NCBI GenBank assembly: GCA_018699075.1 | Contig: JABIPV010000003.1 | Location: 1-5,574 of the forward strand | From: Kordiimonadaceae bacterium | Lineage (GTDB): Bacteria > Pseudomonadota > Alphaproteobacteria > Sphingomonadales > Emcibacteraceae | DNA: 5,574 bases | Direction: 5' to 3' | Shown: positions 1 to 5,574 of the stretch, piece by piece | How positions within the stretch are numbered: position 1 is the first letter of the stretch | How the letters are laid out: each line of letters begins with the position of its first letter | Translations under genes and position numbers: made by a program | The notes under the pieces: generated by a model | The model's database searches: none | Seen by the model: only the letters and a program-made list of their open reading frames with translations | What the model was told of the DNA's origin: nothing

Positions 1-975
1 CAATGGAAGCGGATTGCAGAAATTATGAATGATTTCGATCCTCAGAAAATTGCCCTTAATTATTCTGACGACTGGGCCCATGCAGATGGTCTTACATATT
101 CTGAGCACCGCGACTTTGTTAGTAACCTTCCTGACCGCCTGCGGACACGGATCGTTTCAGCTGAACAGCTTGCCGTTGGTTGGTTAGAAACACGTACAGA
201 TAAAGAAATGGAAGTTTATGAAGATGTGATGGAAATTGCTCACGGCATCATCGCAGAAGGTTTCACAGGTAAAGTGGTTACGCCCGGTGTCACAACCCGT
301 GATGATCTTGTTTGGTGGTTTCGCCAACGTATCAATGACCTTGGACTTCAAACATGGTTCCATACCAGCATTGCCGCCGAACGTTCCGACGCATCAATAG
401 CCAATATAGAAACAAATAATCTTGACCCCGATGTGCTTTATAAAGGTGACCACGTTCATATTGATTTTGGTATTTCTTATTTGGATCTTCAAACCGATAC
501 ACAGCAAAATGCCTATATATTACGTGACGGTGAAACGGACGCACCGGATGATCTTAAATATGCCCTTAAACGCGGTAATGATCTTCAGGATATGCTGACA
601 AAAAATTTCCAAGTTGGCCGTACAGGTAATGAAATTCTTGCCCTTACCCGCGCCCAAGCCATCGCCAATGACATTGGCCCGATTATTTACACTCACCCCA
701 TTGGTCTTCATGGTCATGCGGCAGGAACAACAATTGGTATGTGGGATAAACAAGAAGGCGTACCGGGCAGTGGTGATTATCCAATGCACGCAAATACGGC
801 TTATTCCATTGAGCTTACTGCTTTGGTTGATATTCCAAATTGGAGCGCGAAGCCCATGAGAATGCTTCTTGAGCAAGACGGTATTTATAACGGCACAACA
901 TTTCGATATATCGCCGGGCGCCAGACAGAATACCACATCATTGACCCCGCAGACGCCGTTCAGCCAATAGAATAG
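1..975 (+). CDS. M24-family metallopeptidase (Xaa-Pro aminopeptidase-like), 5'-truncated by window edge
   Basis: This is the C-terminal part of a creatinase-fold (M24) metallopeptidase. The frame is open from base 1 (QWKRIAEI...) and matches the paralogue downstream from its residue 130 onward without a gap. The ATG at 25 is therefore internal, and about 129 N-terminal residues probably lie outside the window. By alignment to aminopeptidase P, the five dinuclear-metal ligands are present: Asp (codon 463-465, in HIDFG), Asp (496-498, in QTDTQ), His (694-696, in THPIG), Glu (811-813, in SIELT) and Glu (928-930, in RQTEY). A second conserved His follows in GLHGHAAG. The family hydrolyses peptides, typically with Pro at P1', or related amide bonds, using Mn, Co or Zn. 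The ligand set suggests an active enzyme, but its substrate is unknown. It ends 9 bp before the second copy, so the two are probably co-transcribed. A signal peptide is expected by analogy only. Confidence 0.9.
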   Translation, partial: QWKRIAEIMNDFDPQKIALNYSDDWAHADGLTYSEHRDFVSNLPDRLRTRIVSAEQLAVGWLETRTDKEMEVYEDVMEIAHGIIAEGFTGKVVTPGVTTRDDLVWWFRQRINDLGLQTWFHTSIAAERSDASIANIETNNLDPDVLYKGDHVHIDFGISYLDLQTDTQQNAYILRDGETDAPDDLKYALKRGNDLQDMLTKNFQVGRTGNEILALTRAQAIANDIGPIIYTHPIGLHGHAAGTTIGMWDKQEGVPGSGDYPMHANTAYSIELTALVDIPNWSAKPMRMLLEQDGIYNGTTFRYIAGRQTEYHIIDPADAVQPIE

Positions 976-977
976 GA
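974..977 (+). promoter_or_regulatory. Ribosome binding site of the second M24 gene
   Basis: AGGA, within TAGGAAAA, lies 7 bases before the ATG at 985 and overlaps the stop codon of the preceding gene. It supports this ATG as the start and suggests translation of the two peptidase genes from one message. Confidence 0.6.
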
Positions 978-984
978 AAATCTC

Positions 985-2325
985 ATGTTCAGGATATTAA
1001 TCACTTTATTTTTAGCTAATGTAATTTTACTGCCTGCCGTTCAAGCTGATGATTTAAGAAACATCGTCATGAGCCAGCGTGATCAAAATGACCTTAGAAA
1101 CAGCATCACCGAAGAAAGATTGGATACGCTCATTCCCGGTATTATGCGCAAAGAAGGTATTGATGCATGGGTACTGATCGGGCGTGAGTATAATGATGAT
1201 CCCGTAATGATGACCATGGTTGAAGCACACCGTTTTACGGTATCAAGGCGTACAGTGTTTATTTTCCTTGATCACGGCGAAGGCAGTGAAAAAGGGGTTG
1301 AGCGATTGACAATTTCCCGCTGGGGTGTTGGCACGTTTAAACCAAGCTGGGTCCCAGAAGAAGAGCCGGACCAATGGAAACGAATTTCAGACATTTTAAA
1401 GGGTTTCAATCCCAAGAAAATTGGTCTTAATTATTCAAATAACTTTGCCCTCGTCGATGGATTAAGTGCTACACAACGGGACGCCTTCATGGCCGCCCTG
1501 CCCGACGATTTAAAATCAAGAACAGTTTCAGCAGAAAAAATGGGTATTGCTTGGATTGAAACACGCATTCCCCGTGAAATGGAAGTATATAAAGATGCCG
1601 CAACACTGGCACACGGTATCATTAAAGAAGCCTTTAGCGCAGAAGTGATTAAACCTGGCATTACCACAAGACAGGACGTCGTTTGGTGGCTAAGACAGCG
1701 TATACATGATCTTACATTACATACATGGTTCCACGGTGAAATTGATATTGAAAGATCAGACCGTTCAAAACGTGAAATTTCTGAAAAAGGACTTGATCCT
1801 GACGTGATTTATAAAGGCGACCATGTTCATACAGATTTCGGTATAACCTATATGGGACTTCAAACTGATACCCAGCATAATGCCTATGTTTTACGTGATG
1901 ATGAAACTGAACTTCCTGCCTCCCTAAAGGAAGCTTTACGTCAAGGCAATCAAATGCAGGATATTTTAACTGATAATTTTAAAGTCGGCCGTACGGGTAA
2001 TGAAATTCTAAAAAGAACCCGTGAACAAAGCATTTCCGCAGGCCTTGACCCGATTATCTACACTCACCCTATGGGGCTTTACGGACATTCAGCAGGACCA
2101 ACTATTGGCATGTGGGACCAACAGAACGGCGTACCCGTCAATGGTGATGTTCCAATGGCCGCCCACACGGTATATGCCATTGAGCTAACCGCATTGGTTG
2201 ACATTCCAGAGTGGAGCAAAGAAAAAATGGTCATGAAATTAGAAGAAGGCGGTTATTTCGACGGCAACAAAGTCAGCTATATTCAGCCACGTCAAACTGA
2301 ATATATTATTATTGACCCAAAGTAA
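985..2325 (+). CDS. Exported M24-family metallopeptidase (Xaa-Pro aminopeptidase-like), second tandem copy
   Basis: This 446-residue protein has a Sec signal peptide (residues 1-21, hydrophobic core then VQA before DD), so it is predicted to be periplasmic. Residues about 40-185 form a creatinase-type N-terminal domain, and about 195-440 the pita-bread catalytic domain. Predicted metal ligands are D284, D295, H361, E400 and E439, with H368 as a likely substrate-side His. This set matches aminopeptidase P family enzymes, which remove the N-terminal residue ahead of proline, but the local motifs (THPMGLYGHSAG, AIELTALVD) differ from the classic HGxGHxxG and ExG forms, so the substrate may differ. 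Hand counting gives about 189 of 316 identities with the upstream gene, with no gaps, which indicates an old tandem duplication. It sits 9 bp after that gene and 4 bp before the serine hydrolase. Family assignment is firm; exact specificity is inferred. Confidence 0.93.
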   Translation: MFRILITLFLANVILLPAVQADDLRNIVMSQRDQNDLRNSITEERLDTLIPGIMRKEGIDAWVLIGREYNDDPVMMTMVEAHRFTVSRRTVFIFLDHGEGSEKGVERLTISRWGVGTFKPSWVPEEEPDQWKRISDILKGFNPKKIGLNYSNNFALVDGLSATQRDAFMAALPDDLKSRTVSAEKMGIAWIETRIPREMEVYKDAATLAHGIIKEAFSAEVIKPGITTRQDVVWWLRQRIHDLTLHTWFHGEIDIERSDRSKREISEKGLDPDVIYKGDHVHTDFGITYMGLQTDTQHNAYVLRDDETELPASLKEALRQGNQMQDILTDNFKVGRTGNEILKRTREQSISAGLDPIIYTHPMGLYGHSAGPTIGMWDQQNGVPVNGDVPMAAHTVYAIELTALVDIPEWSKEKMVMKLEEGGYFDGNKVSYIQPRQTEYIIIDPK

Positions 2326-2329
2326 GCCA

Positions 2330-3859
2330 ATGAATTACTTAAAATTTGCCCTTCTTTGTATGGTCCTTGTTGGCGTTAATACGAGCCACGCCAAGAACAT
2401 ATCAGAAAGACAAATTGACCGAATTGTTGAAAATGCAATGAAGGTATTCTCCGTGCCGGGCATGGGCATCGGCGTGATTATTGACGGTAAAGTGAGGCAT
2501 GCTAAAGGATACGGCGTTCGTTCACTTTCTAGAAATGATAAAGTTGATACTAAAACTTATTTCGGTATCGCCTCCAACAGTAAAGGGTTTACCGCAACTG
2601 CCCTTGGCCTGCTCGTGGAAGATGGCATCATCAAATGGGATGATAAAGTAAAGGATCATTTACCAGATTTTCAACTATCTGACCCATGGATTACAGATCA
2701 TTTTACCATTGCGGATCTGTTGTCTCATCATTCTGGTCTACCACTTGGATCTGGGGATTTGATGTGGTGGCCGGATAGTAATTATCAGCCGGACGAAATC
2801 ATAAAGAAAATGCGTTTCCTAAAACCTGACCGGGAATTTAGAACCACATATGCCTATAACAATCTGCCCTTCATTGTCGCTGGAGCTATAATTCCCGCCG
2901 TAACAGGAAAATCATATCATCAGTTCCTTCAAGACCGCATCTTTGATCATTTAAACATGACCCATTGCACCGCCAATACACCGATGATGGCGGCAAATGA
3001 TAATATTGCCGAACCCCATGCGGTCCTTGACGGCAAACTAAAGCAGGTCAAAAGGTACCTTACAATTGAACAAGTGCCGGGTTCTATTGCGGCGGCGGGC
3101 ATTCAATGCAGTGTTGATGATCTTCTTAAATGGGAAATGATGCATTTGAACCACGGTAAAGGATTGATGAGCAAAGCCGCACATGATCAACTCTGGCAAG
3201 TGAACACCGCTATGAATGTTACTGACAACCATATTCAAAACGGCATTACATATAGAGGATATGGTCTCGGCTTTACCTTAAATGATTATCATGGACAACA
3301 GATAATTTCTCATGGTGGGGCACTTATTGGAATGTATTCGCATCTTACCATGGTTCCAGAACTAGGTTTCGCCATCGCCATAATTTCAAACCAGCAATCC
3401 AGTTCAGCCAACAATCATATAAAAAATCAAATACTTGATCAAATTATGAATGTATCTGGTCGCGCGACTGCAAAACAAATTTATAAAGCTGGTGAAAAGC
3501 GACAAAAACAAGAAGTGAGTAGACTAAAAAAATTAAAAAGTAGTATTTTCACCATAATTTCACCCGACAATTATATAGGCATTTATACTGATCCATTTTG
3601 GGATGATGTAACGATCTCTAAAAACACAAACGGGCTATATTTTACCTCATCTCGCTCGCCTAGCTTAAAAGGTTCATTAGAACATTATAAAAATAATACC
3701 TATATTGTTCGCTGGGATGACCGAACCCATGAAGCAGATGCCTATGTGATGTTTGAAAATGACGCCACAGGAAAAGTAAAAAGCTTCACAATGAAAGCCA
3801 TATCAATCCGCACTGATTTTAGTTATGATTTTCATCATCTGAATATGATAAAACAATAA
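2330..3859 (+). CDS. Exported serine hydrolase, class C beta-lactamase/CubicO family, with C-terminal DUF3471-like domain
   Basis: I chose the ATG at 2330 (509 residues) because it begins directly with a Sec signal peptide (residues 1-21, ending SHA). An in-frame TTG at 2312 would add six residues and overlap the M24 gene. The beta-lactamase-like fold spans about residues 25-375. Its active-site motifs are SxxK as S82-N-S-K85 (nucleophile S82), YxN as Y176-N-N178, and a KTG-equivalent HGG at 328-330. A basic linker (about 385-405) leads to a C-terminal beta domain (about 412-506) resembling DUF3471, with the pattern YIGIY, LKGSLEHY and TDFSYDF. Relatives include D-aminopeptidases, esterases and penicillin-binding-like peptidases; true beta-lactamase activity is not implied. 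Co-transcription with two exported M24 peptidases suggests peptide or D-amino-acid peptide processing in the periplasm, which is inference. No strong Shine-Dalgarno is visible, so translation may be coupled to the preceding stop 4 bp upstream. Confidence 0.9.
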   Translation: MNYLKFALLCMVLVGVNTSHAKNISERQIDRIVENAMKVFSVPGMGIGVIIDGKVRHAKGYGVRSLSRNDKVDTKTYFGIASNSKGFTATALGLLVEDGIIKWDDKVKDHLPDFQLSDPWITDHFTIADLLSHHSGLPLGSGDLMWWPDSNYQPDEIIKKMRFLKPDREFRTTYAYNNLPFIVAGAIIPAVTGKSYHQFLQDRIFDHLNMTHCTANTPMMAANDNIAEPHAVLDGKLKQVKRYLTIEQVPGSIAAAGIQCSVDDLLKWEMMHLNHGKGLMSKAAHDQLWQVNTAMNVTDNHIQNGITYRGYGLGFTLNDYHGQQIISHGGALIGMYSHLTMVPELGFAIAIISNQQSSSANNHIKNQILDQIMNVSGRATAKQIYKAGEKRQKQEVSRLKKLKSSIFTIISPDNYIGIYTDPFWDDVTISKNTNGLYFTSSRSPSLKGSLEHYKNNTYIVRWDDRTHEADAYVMFENDATGKVKSFTMKAISIRTDFSYDFHHLNMIKQ

Positions 3860-3862
3860 GGA
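3858..3862 (+). promoter_or_regulatory. Ribosome binding site for the GTG start of the DUF454 gene
   Basis: AAGGA overlaps the serine hydrolase stop codon and lies 6 bases before the GTG at 3869. The spacing is what decides for GTG over the later in-frame ATG at 3893. Confidence 0.6.
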
Positions 3863-3868
3863 TCAAAA

Positions 3869-4249
3869 GTGCACAGCACCACTAAAAGATATATGTATTT
3901 AGGGCTAGGTTGGTTATTTTTTACCCTTGGCTTTATCGGTGTCTTTTTGCCAGTTCTTCCCACAACACCTTTTATGATCCTTGCCTTATGGGGTTTTTCT
4001 AAAGGATCGGAACGATTACATAATTGGCTTTATACCCACCCAAAATACGGACAAGCGCTGCAAGATTGGGATAAATACAGGGTCATACCCTTAAAAGCAA
4101 AAATCACCGCCATCACCATGATGTCCATAAGTGCCTTTATCATAATTTTCTATATAGACGTACCTAAATACGGCCTCTATTGCGCCCTGGCATTAATGGC
4201 ATACGGTGCTTTTTACGTACTTACAAAACCAAGTAAAAAAGCAAACTAA
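3869..4249 (+). CDS. YbaN/DUF454-family inner-membrane protein
   Basis: This 126-residue protein has the DUF454 (YbaN) signature: a hydrophobic N-terminus with GVFLPVLPTTPFMILALWGF (about residues 24-43), followed by SKGSERLHNWL and HPKYGQALQDW (about 44-67). Membrane segments are visible at about 9-43 (long enough for two passes or a re-entrant hairpin), 78-96 and 101-118, with a polar basic loop at 44-77 and a lysine-rich tail. Length agrees with the family. Start is GTG with a good AAGGA site; starting at the ATG at 3893 would drop eight polar residues. The biochemical role of DUF454 is not established. It lies 9 bp after the serine hydrolase, so it is the last gene of the operon, and one base separates its stop from that of the convergent regulator. 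Confidence 0.9.
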   Translation: MHSTTKRYMYLGLGWLFFTLGFIGVFLPVLPTTPFMILALWGFSKGSERLHNWLYTHPKYGQALQDWDKYRVIPLKAKITAITMMSISAFIIIFYIDVPKYGLYCALALMAYGAFYVLTKPSKKAN

Positions 4250-4250
4250 A

Positions 4251-5192
4251 TTACTTGACCAGCTCCATATAATAATCCGACCTATCATATATCGAGCTAT
4301 TTGGTGCCGCCATTTGTTTAAAGCCTGTTTTCTTATATAAATTTATTGCTGGTTTAAGGCTACTATTGGTATCAAGGTATAGTTTTTTGCCACCACGCGC
4401 ATGAAATCTTTCGATAACTTTTTCTACCAGTAGCCTGCCAATACCGTGACCTTGCGCTTCAGGAACTACACCCATTTTACTTAGCTCATACAGTGTGTCA
4501 CCCTCTTTTTTAAGGGCAATGGCACCGACGGCTTTACCGTCTACAAGGCCAAAATAAATCTCACCACCTTTGGCGAGCACATATTCTTCCGGATTGGTCA
4601 GGCCGATGATGTCAACTTCTTCCATAACGAAAAGTGTTTCGATCCATTGTTGATTGATGCGTCGCCAATCATCACGGTATTTGATATGGTAGGGAATAAT
4701 CTCTACTTTGCTAATTTTCTTTTTGTCACGTTCCACATTATAGCGCGCCGTAAATGATTTATTTTTAAACGCTTCCTCATAATCCGCAAACGCATCCAGA
4801 ATATTGGTGTCACATTCGCTTAATACATCATCCATAGCATACTTTGCTGTTTCCCAAATGGGGATTAACTTTTTAAGTAATTGATTGCCTTGTATACTAA
4901 AAGCTACAATTTTACTTCGGGCGTCATCACCAATTTTTAAGGAAAGCATTTTCTTAGCGACCAGCTTCTTAACGGTTTGGCTAACCGCTGAATGAGAAAG
5001 TCCAGATAGTTGTTGGATATTAGCAATGCTTTGCGGGCCTTTGTGGTAAAGACAATAAAAGATTGGAAATTCGCGAATGGAAATATCAACCCCTTCGGAT
5101 TGGTAAATGCCATCCATTTCAAGAGATAAATATTCAAATATTCTACGGCAACGCGTGCCAATTCCAATTTCAAGAAAAAGTTCTTCAGACAT
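4251..5192 (-). CDS. MarR-type winged-helix regulator fused to GNAT N-acetyltransferase
   Basis: This 313-residue protein has two parts. Residues about 1-150 are MarR-like: N-terminal dimerisation helices, a winged helix at about 52-83 (SIANIQQLSGLSHSAVSQTV, recognition helix around 66-78) and a wing at about 85-98 containing DDARSK. Residues about 163-313 are a GNAT domain with acetyl-CoA motif A (VVPEAQGHGIGRLL, Q247-x-x-G250-x-G252) and motif B (LYLDTNSSLKPAINLYKKTGF). Such MarR-GNAT proteins are a known bacterial architecture, generally proposed to couple DNA binding to acetylation of a small molecule or protein; the target here is unknown. I prefer ATG at 5192 because GGA stands 6 bases upstream; an in-frame TTG at 5198 would abut that GGA and lie inside the palindrome. 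The gene has its own promoter and a symmetric operator-like site, suggesting negative autoregulation. It converges on the peptidase operon. Confidence 0.92.
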   Translation of the reverse strand: MSEELFLEIGIGTRCRRIFEYLSLEMDGIYQSEGVDISIREFPIFYCLYHKGPQSIANIQQLSGLSHSAVSQTVKKLVAKKMLSLKIGDDARSKIVAFSIQGNQLLKKLIPIWETAKYAMDDVLSECDTNILDAFADYEEAFKNKSFTARYNVERDKKKISKVEIIPYHIKYRDDWRRINQQWIETLFVMEEVDIIGLTNPEEYVLAKGGEIYFGLVDGKAVGAIALKKEGDTLYELSKMGVVPEAQGHGIGRLLVEKVIERFHARGGKKLYLDTNSSLKPAINLYKKTGFKQMAAPNSSIYDRSDYYMELVK

Positions 5193-5196
5193 GATC

Positions 5197-5244
5197 AATC
5201 CATATTATATTAATAATTATATAATTAGTTATATAATATGGATT
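5197..5244. promoter_or_regulatory. 48-bp AT-rich palindrome, probable MarR operator
   Basis: Outer arms AATCCATATTATAT (5197-5210) and ATATAATATGGATT (5231-5244) are perfectly complementary over 14 bp. The centre TAATTATATAATTA (5214-5227) is itself a perfect palindrome with the same axis, between 5220 and 5221. Only the pairs 5211/5230 and 5213/5228 fail, giving 22 of 24 matched pairs. It covers the -10 box, the predicted transcription start and most of the leader of the MarR-GNAT gene. MarR dimers bind palindromes of roughly 16-20 bp, so the length could hold a central site with flanking half-sites. Function as an operator is inferred from position. Confidence 0.65.
5199..5201 (-). promoter_or_regulatory. 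Weak ribosome binding site deciding the MarR-GNAT start
   Basis: GGA (minus strand, in ATGGATTG) lies 6 bases before the ATG at 5192. It would be directly adjacent to the alternative TTG at 5198 and useless for it. Confidence 0.4.
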
Positions 5245-5256
5245 TTATTTATTCAA
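5228..5256 (-). promoter_or_regulatory. Sigma70-type promoter of the MarR-GNAT gene
   Basis: On the minus strand, TTGAAT (5256-5251, -35, four of six consensus bases) is followed after 17 bases by TATAAC (5233-5228, -10, five of six). Transcription should start near 5221-5220, leaving a leader of about 28 nt before the ATG at 5192. The -10 lies within the palindrome, so bound repressor would occlude RNA polymerase. The -35 begins 5 bp beyond the stop of the upstream small gene. AT-rich DNA gives such matches easily, so the call rests on spacing and position. Confidence 0.55.
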
Positions 5257-5260
5257 GTAT

Positions 5261-5533
5261 CTATTCAGTAACGGTCGACTGATCACCTGTACTGAAACAC
5301 CCTACAGCCACACAAAGACCAACAACAGCGCCAATGGCAAGAATAGCATATAAACCATTAGTTTGTTTTCGTTCAGATTTTGGCGCACGATTTCTAGTTT
5401 GCACAACAACCTGTCCGGCAAGATTTAAAGAACTAAATCCATCTTTATTAAATCTACCGTCTAGTAGATTCACTTCTCTGACCGCACCAAAATTAAAGGG
5501 GTTAGGACGGCTGAATTCTTGTCCATAAGTCAT
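5261..5533 (-). CDS. Hypothetical small protein with one C-terminal transmembrane segment; may be the 3' end of a longer gene
   Basis: I do not recognise a family. Read from the ATG at 5533 the protein has 90 residues: a polar N-terminal part (1-48, with RPNPFNFG and GRFNKDGFSSLNLAGQ), a basic stretch (about 47-57, RNRAPKSERKQ), one strongly hydrophobic segment (about 60-80, containing Cys73 and Cys79) and a short acidic tail. The positive residues before the membrane segment suggest an N-in, C-out tail-anchored topology. No Shine-Dalgarno sits at a usable distance before this ATG. The frame remains open without a stop through 5574, reading RSQNKKESYVSFN just before the Met, so the true start may lie outside the window. 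It runs in the same direction as the MarR-GNAT gene, 68 bp upstream of it. The plus-strand frame over the same bases looks like a shadow. Confidence 0.5.
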   Translation of the reverse strand: MTYGQEFSRPNPFNFGAVREVNLLDGRFNKDGFSSLNLAGQVVVQTRNRAPKSERKQTNGLYAILAIGAVVGLCVAVGCFSTGDQSTVTE

Positions 5534-5574
5534 ATTGAAACTAACATAACTCTCTTTTTTATTTTGACTACGTG

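Noticed and set aside
332..936. Open frames on both strands inside the first M24 gene (minus 332-544 and 520-936, plus 614-859)
   Set aside because: They overlap a well-supported peptidase gene, have no recognisable domain or ribosome binding site, and read like reverse or shifted translations of conserved codons.
1431..1667. Minus-strand open frame inside the second M24 gene
   Set aside because: Lies wholly antisense to the conserved peptidase, with no family features or start signal.
2312..2329. TTG start at 2312 for the serine hydrolase
   Set aside because: It would add six polar residues before a clean signal peptide, overlap the M24 gene end, and has no Shine-Dalgarno; ATG at 2330 is simpler.
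3038..3238. Minus-strand open frame inside the serine hydrolase gene
   Set aside because: Antisense shadow without any recognisable sequence features.
2330..3859. Antibiotic-resistance beta-lactamase (AmpC type)
   Set aside because: The KTG motif is replaced by HGG and a DUF3471-like tail is present, which fits the CubicO/esterase/peptidase branch rather than resistance enzymes.
4230..4257. Inverted repeat CAAGTAA/TTACTTG as a bidirectional terminator
   Set aside because: Only 7 bp, two G-C pairs, a 14-base loop and no T tract after it on the plus strand; too weak to annotate.
4937..5173. Alternative minus-strand frame inside the MarR domain
   Set aside because: Same strand but shifted frame within a strongly supported winged-helix domain; no domain of its own.
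5197..5244. Palindrome read as a Rho-independent terminator for the gene at 5261
   Set aside because: The stem is almost entirely A/T with only two G-C pairs near its ends and no separate T tract, and it overlaps a promoter; an operator fits better, though readthrough RNA could still form a weak hairpin.
5334..5528. Plus-strand open frame opposite the small membrane protein
   Set aside because: Its product lacks coherent features and no ribosome binding site precedes it, while the minus-strand frame gives a clear membrane segment and basic flank.

Overview
The window looks like moderately AT-rich chromosomal DNA from a Gram-negative bacterium. Sec signal peptides on two predicted hydrolases and a YbaN-type (DUF454) inner-membrane protein point to a proteobacterium. 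A marine-type alphaproteobacterium is my guess, but no rRNA or other phylogenetic marker is present to fix the lineage.

Left part, plus strand (1-4249): a tightly packed four-gene block that reads as one operon. It starts with the 3' part of an M24-family (Xaa-Pro aminopeptidase/creatinase-fold) metallopeptidase cut by the window edge. A complete second M24 copy follows after 9 bp, about 60% identical to the first over the shared 316 residues by hand count. Four bp later comes an exported class C beta-lactamase-like serine hydrolase with a C-terminal DUF3471-like domain, and 9 bp after that a small DUF454 membrane protein. The two hydrolases with visible N-termini carry Sec-type signal peptides, so the block probably handles peptides, or peptide-like or ester substrates, in the periplasm. 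The substrate is not visible from sequence. The operon promoter lies upstream of the window.

Right part, minus strand (4251-5574): a MarR-type winged helix fused to a GNAT acetyltransferase converges on the operon, with one base between the two stop codons. Its promoter region holds the most striking non-coding signal here, a 48-bp AT-rich palindrome with 22 of 24 pairs matched. It overlaps a good -10 box and the predicted transcription start, and it looks like an autoregulatory operator. Further right, on the same strand, is a small protein of unknown function with one C-terminal membrane segment. Its frame stays open to the window edge, so it may be the end of a longer gene.

No mobile element, CRISPR array, tRNA or rRNA was seen. 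The gene content is mostly ordinary. The points worth a second look are the tandem M24 duplication with its hydrolase partners, the large symmetric operator, and the orphan membrane protein.
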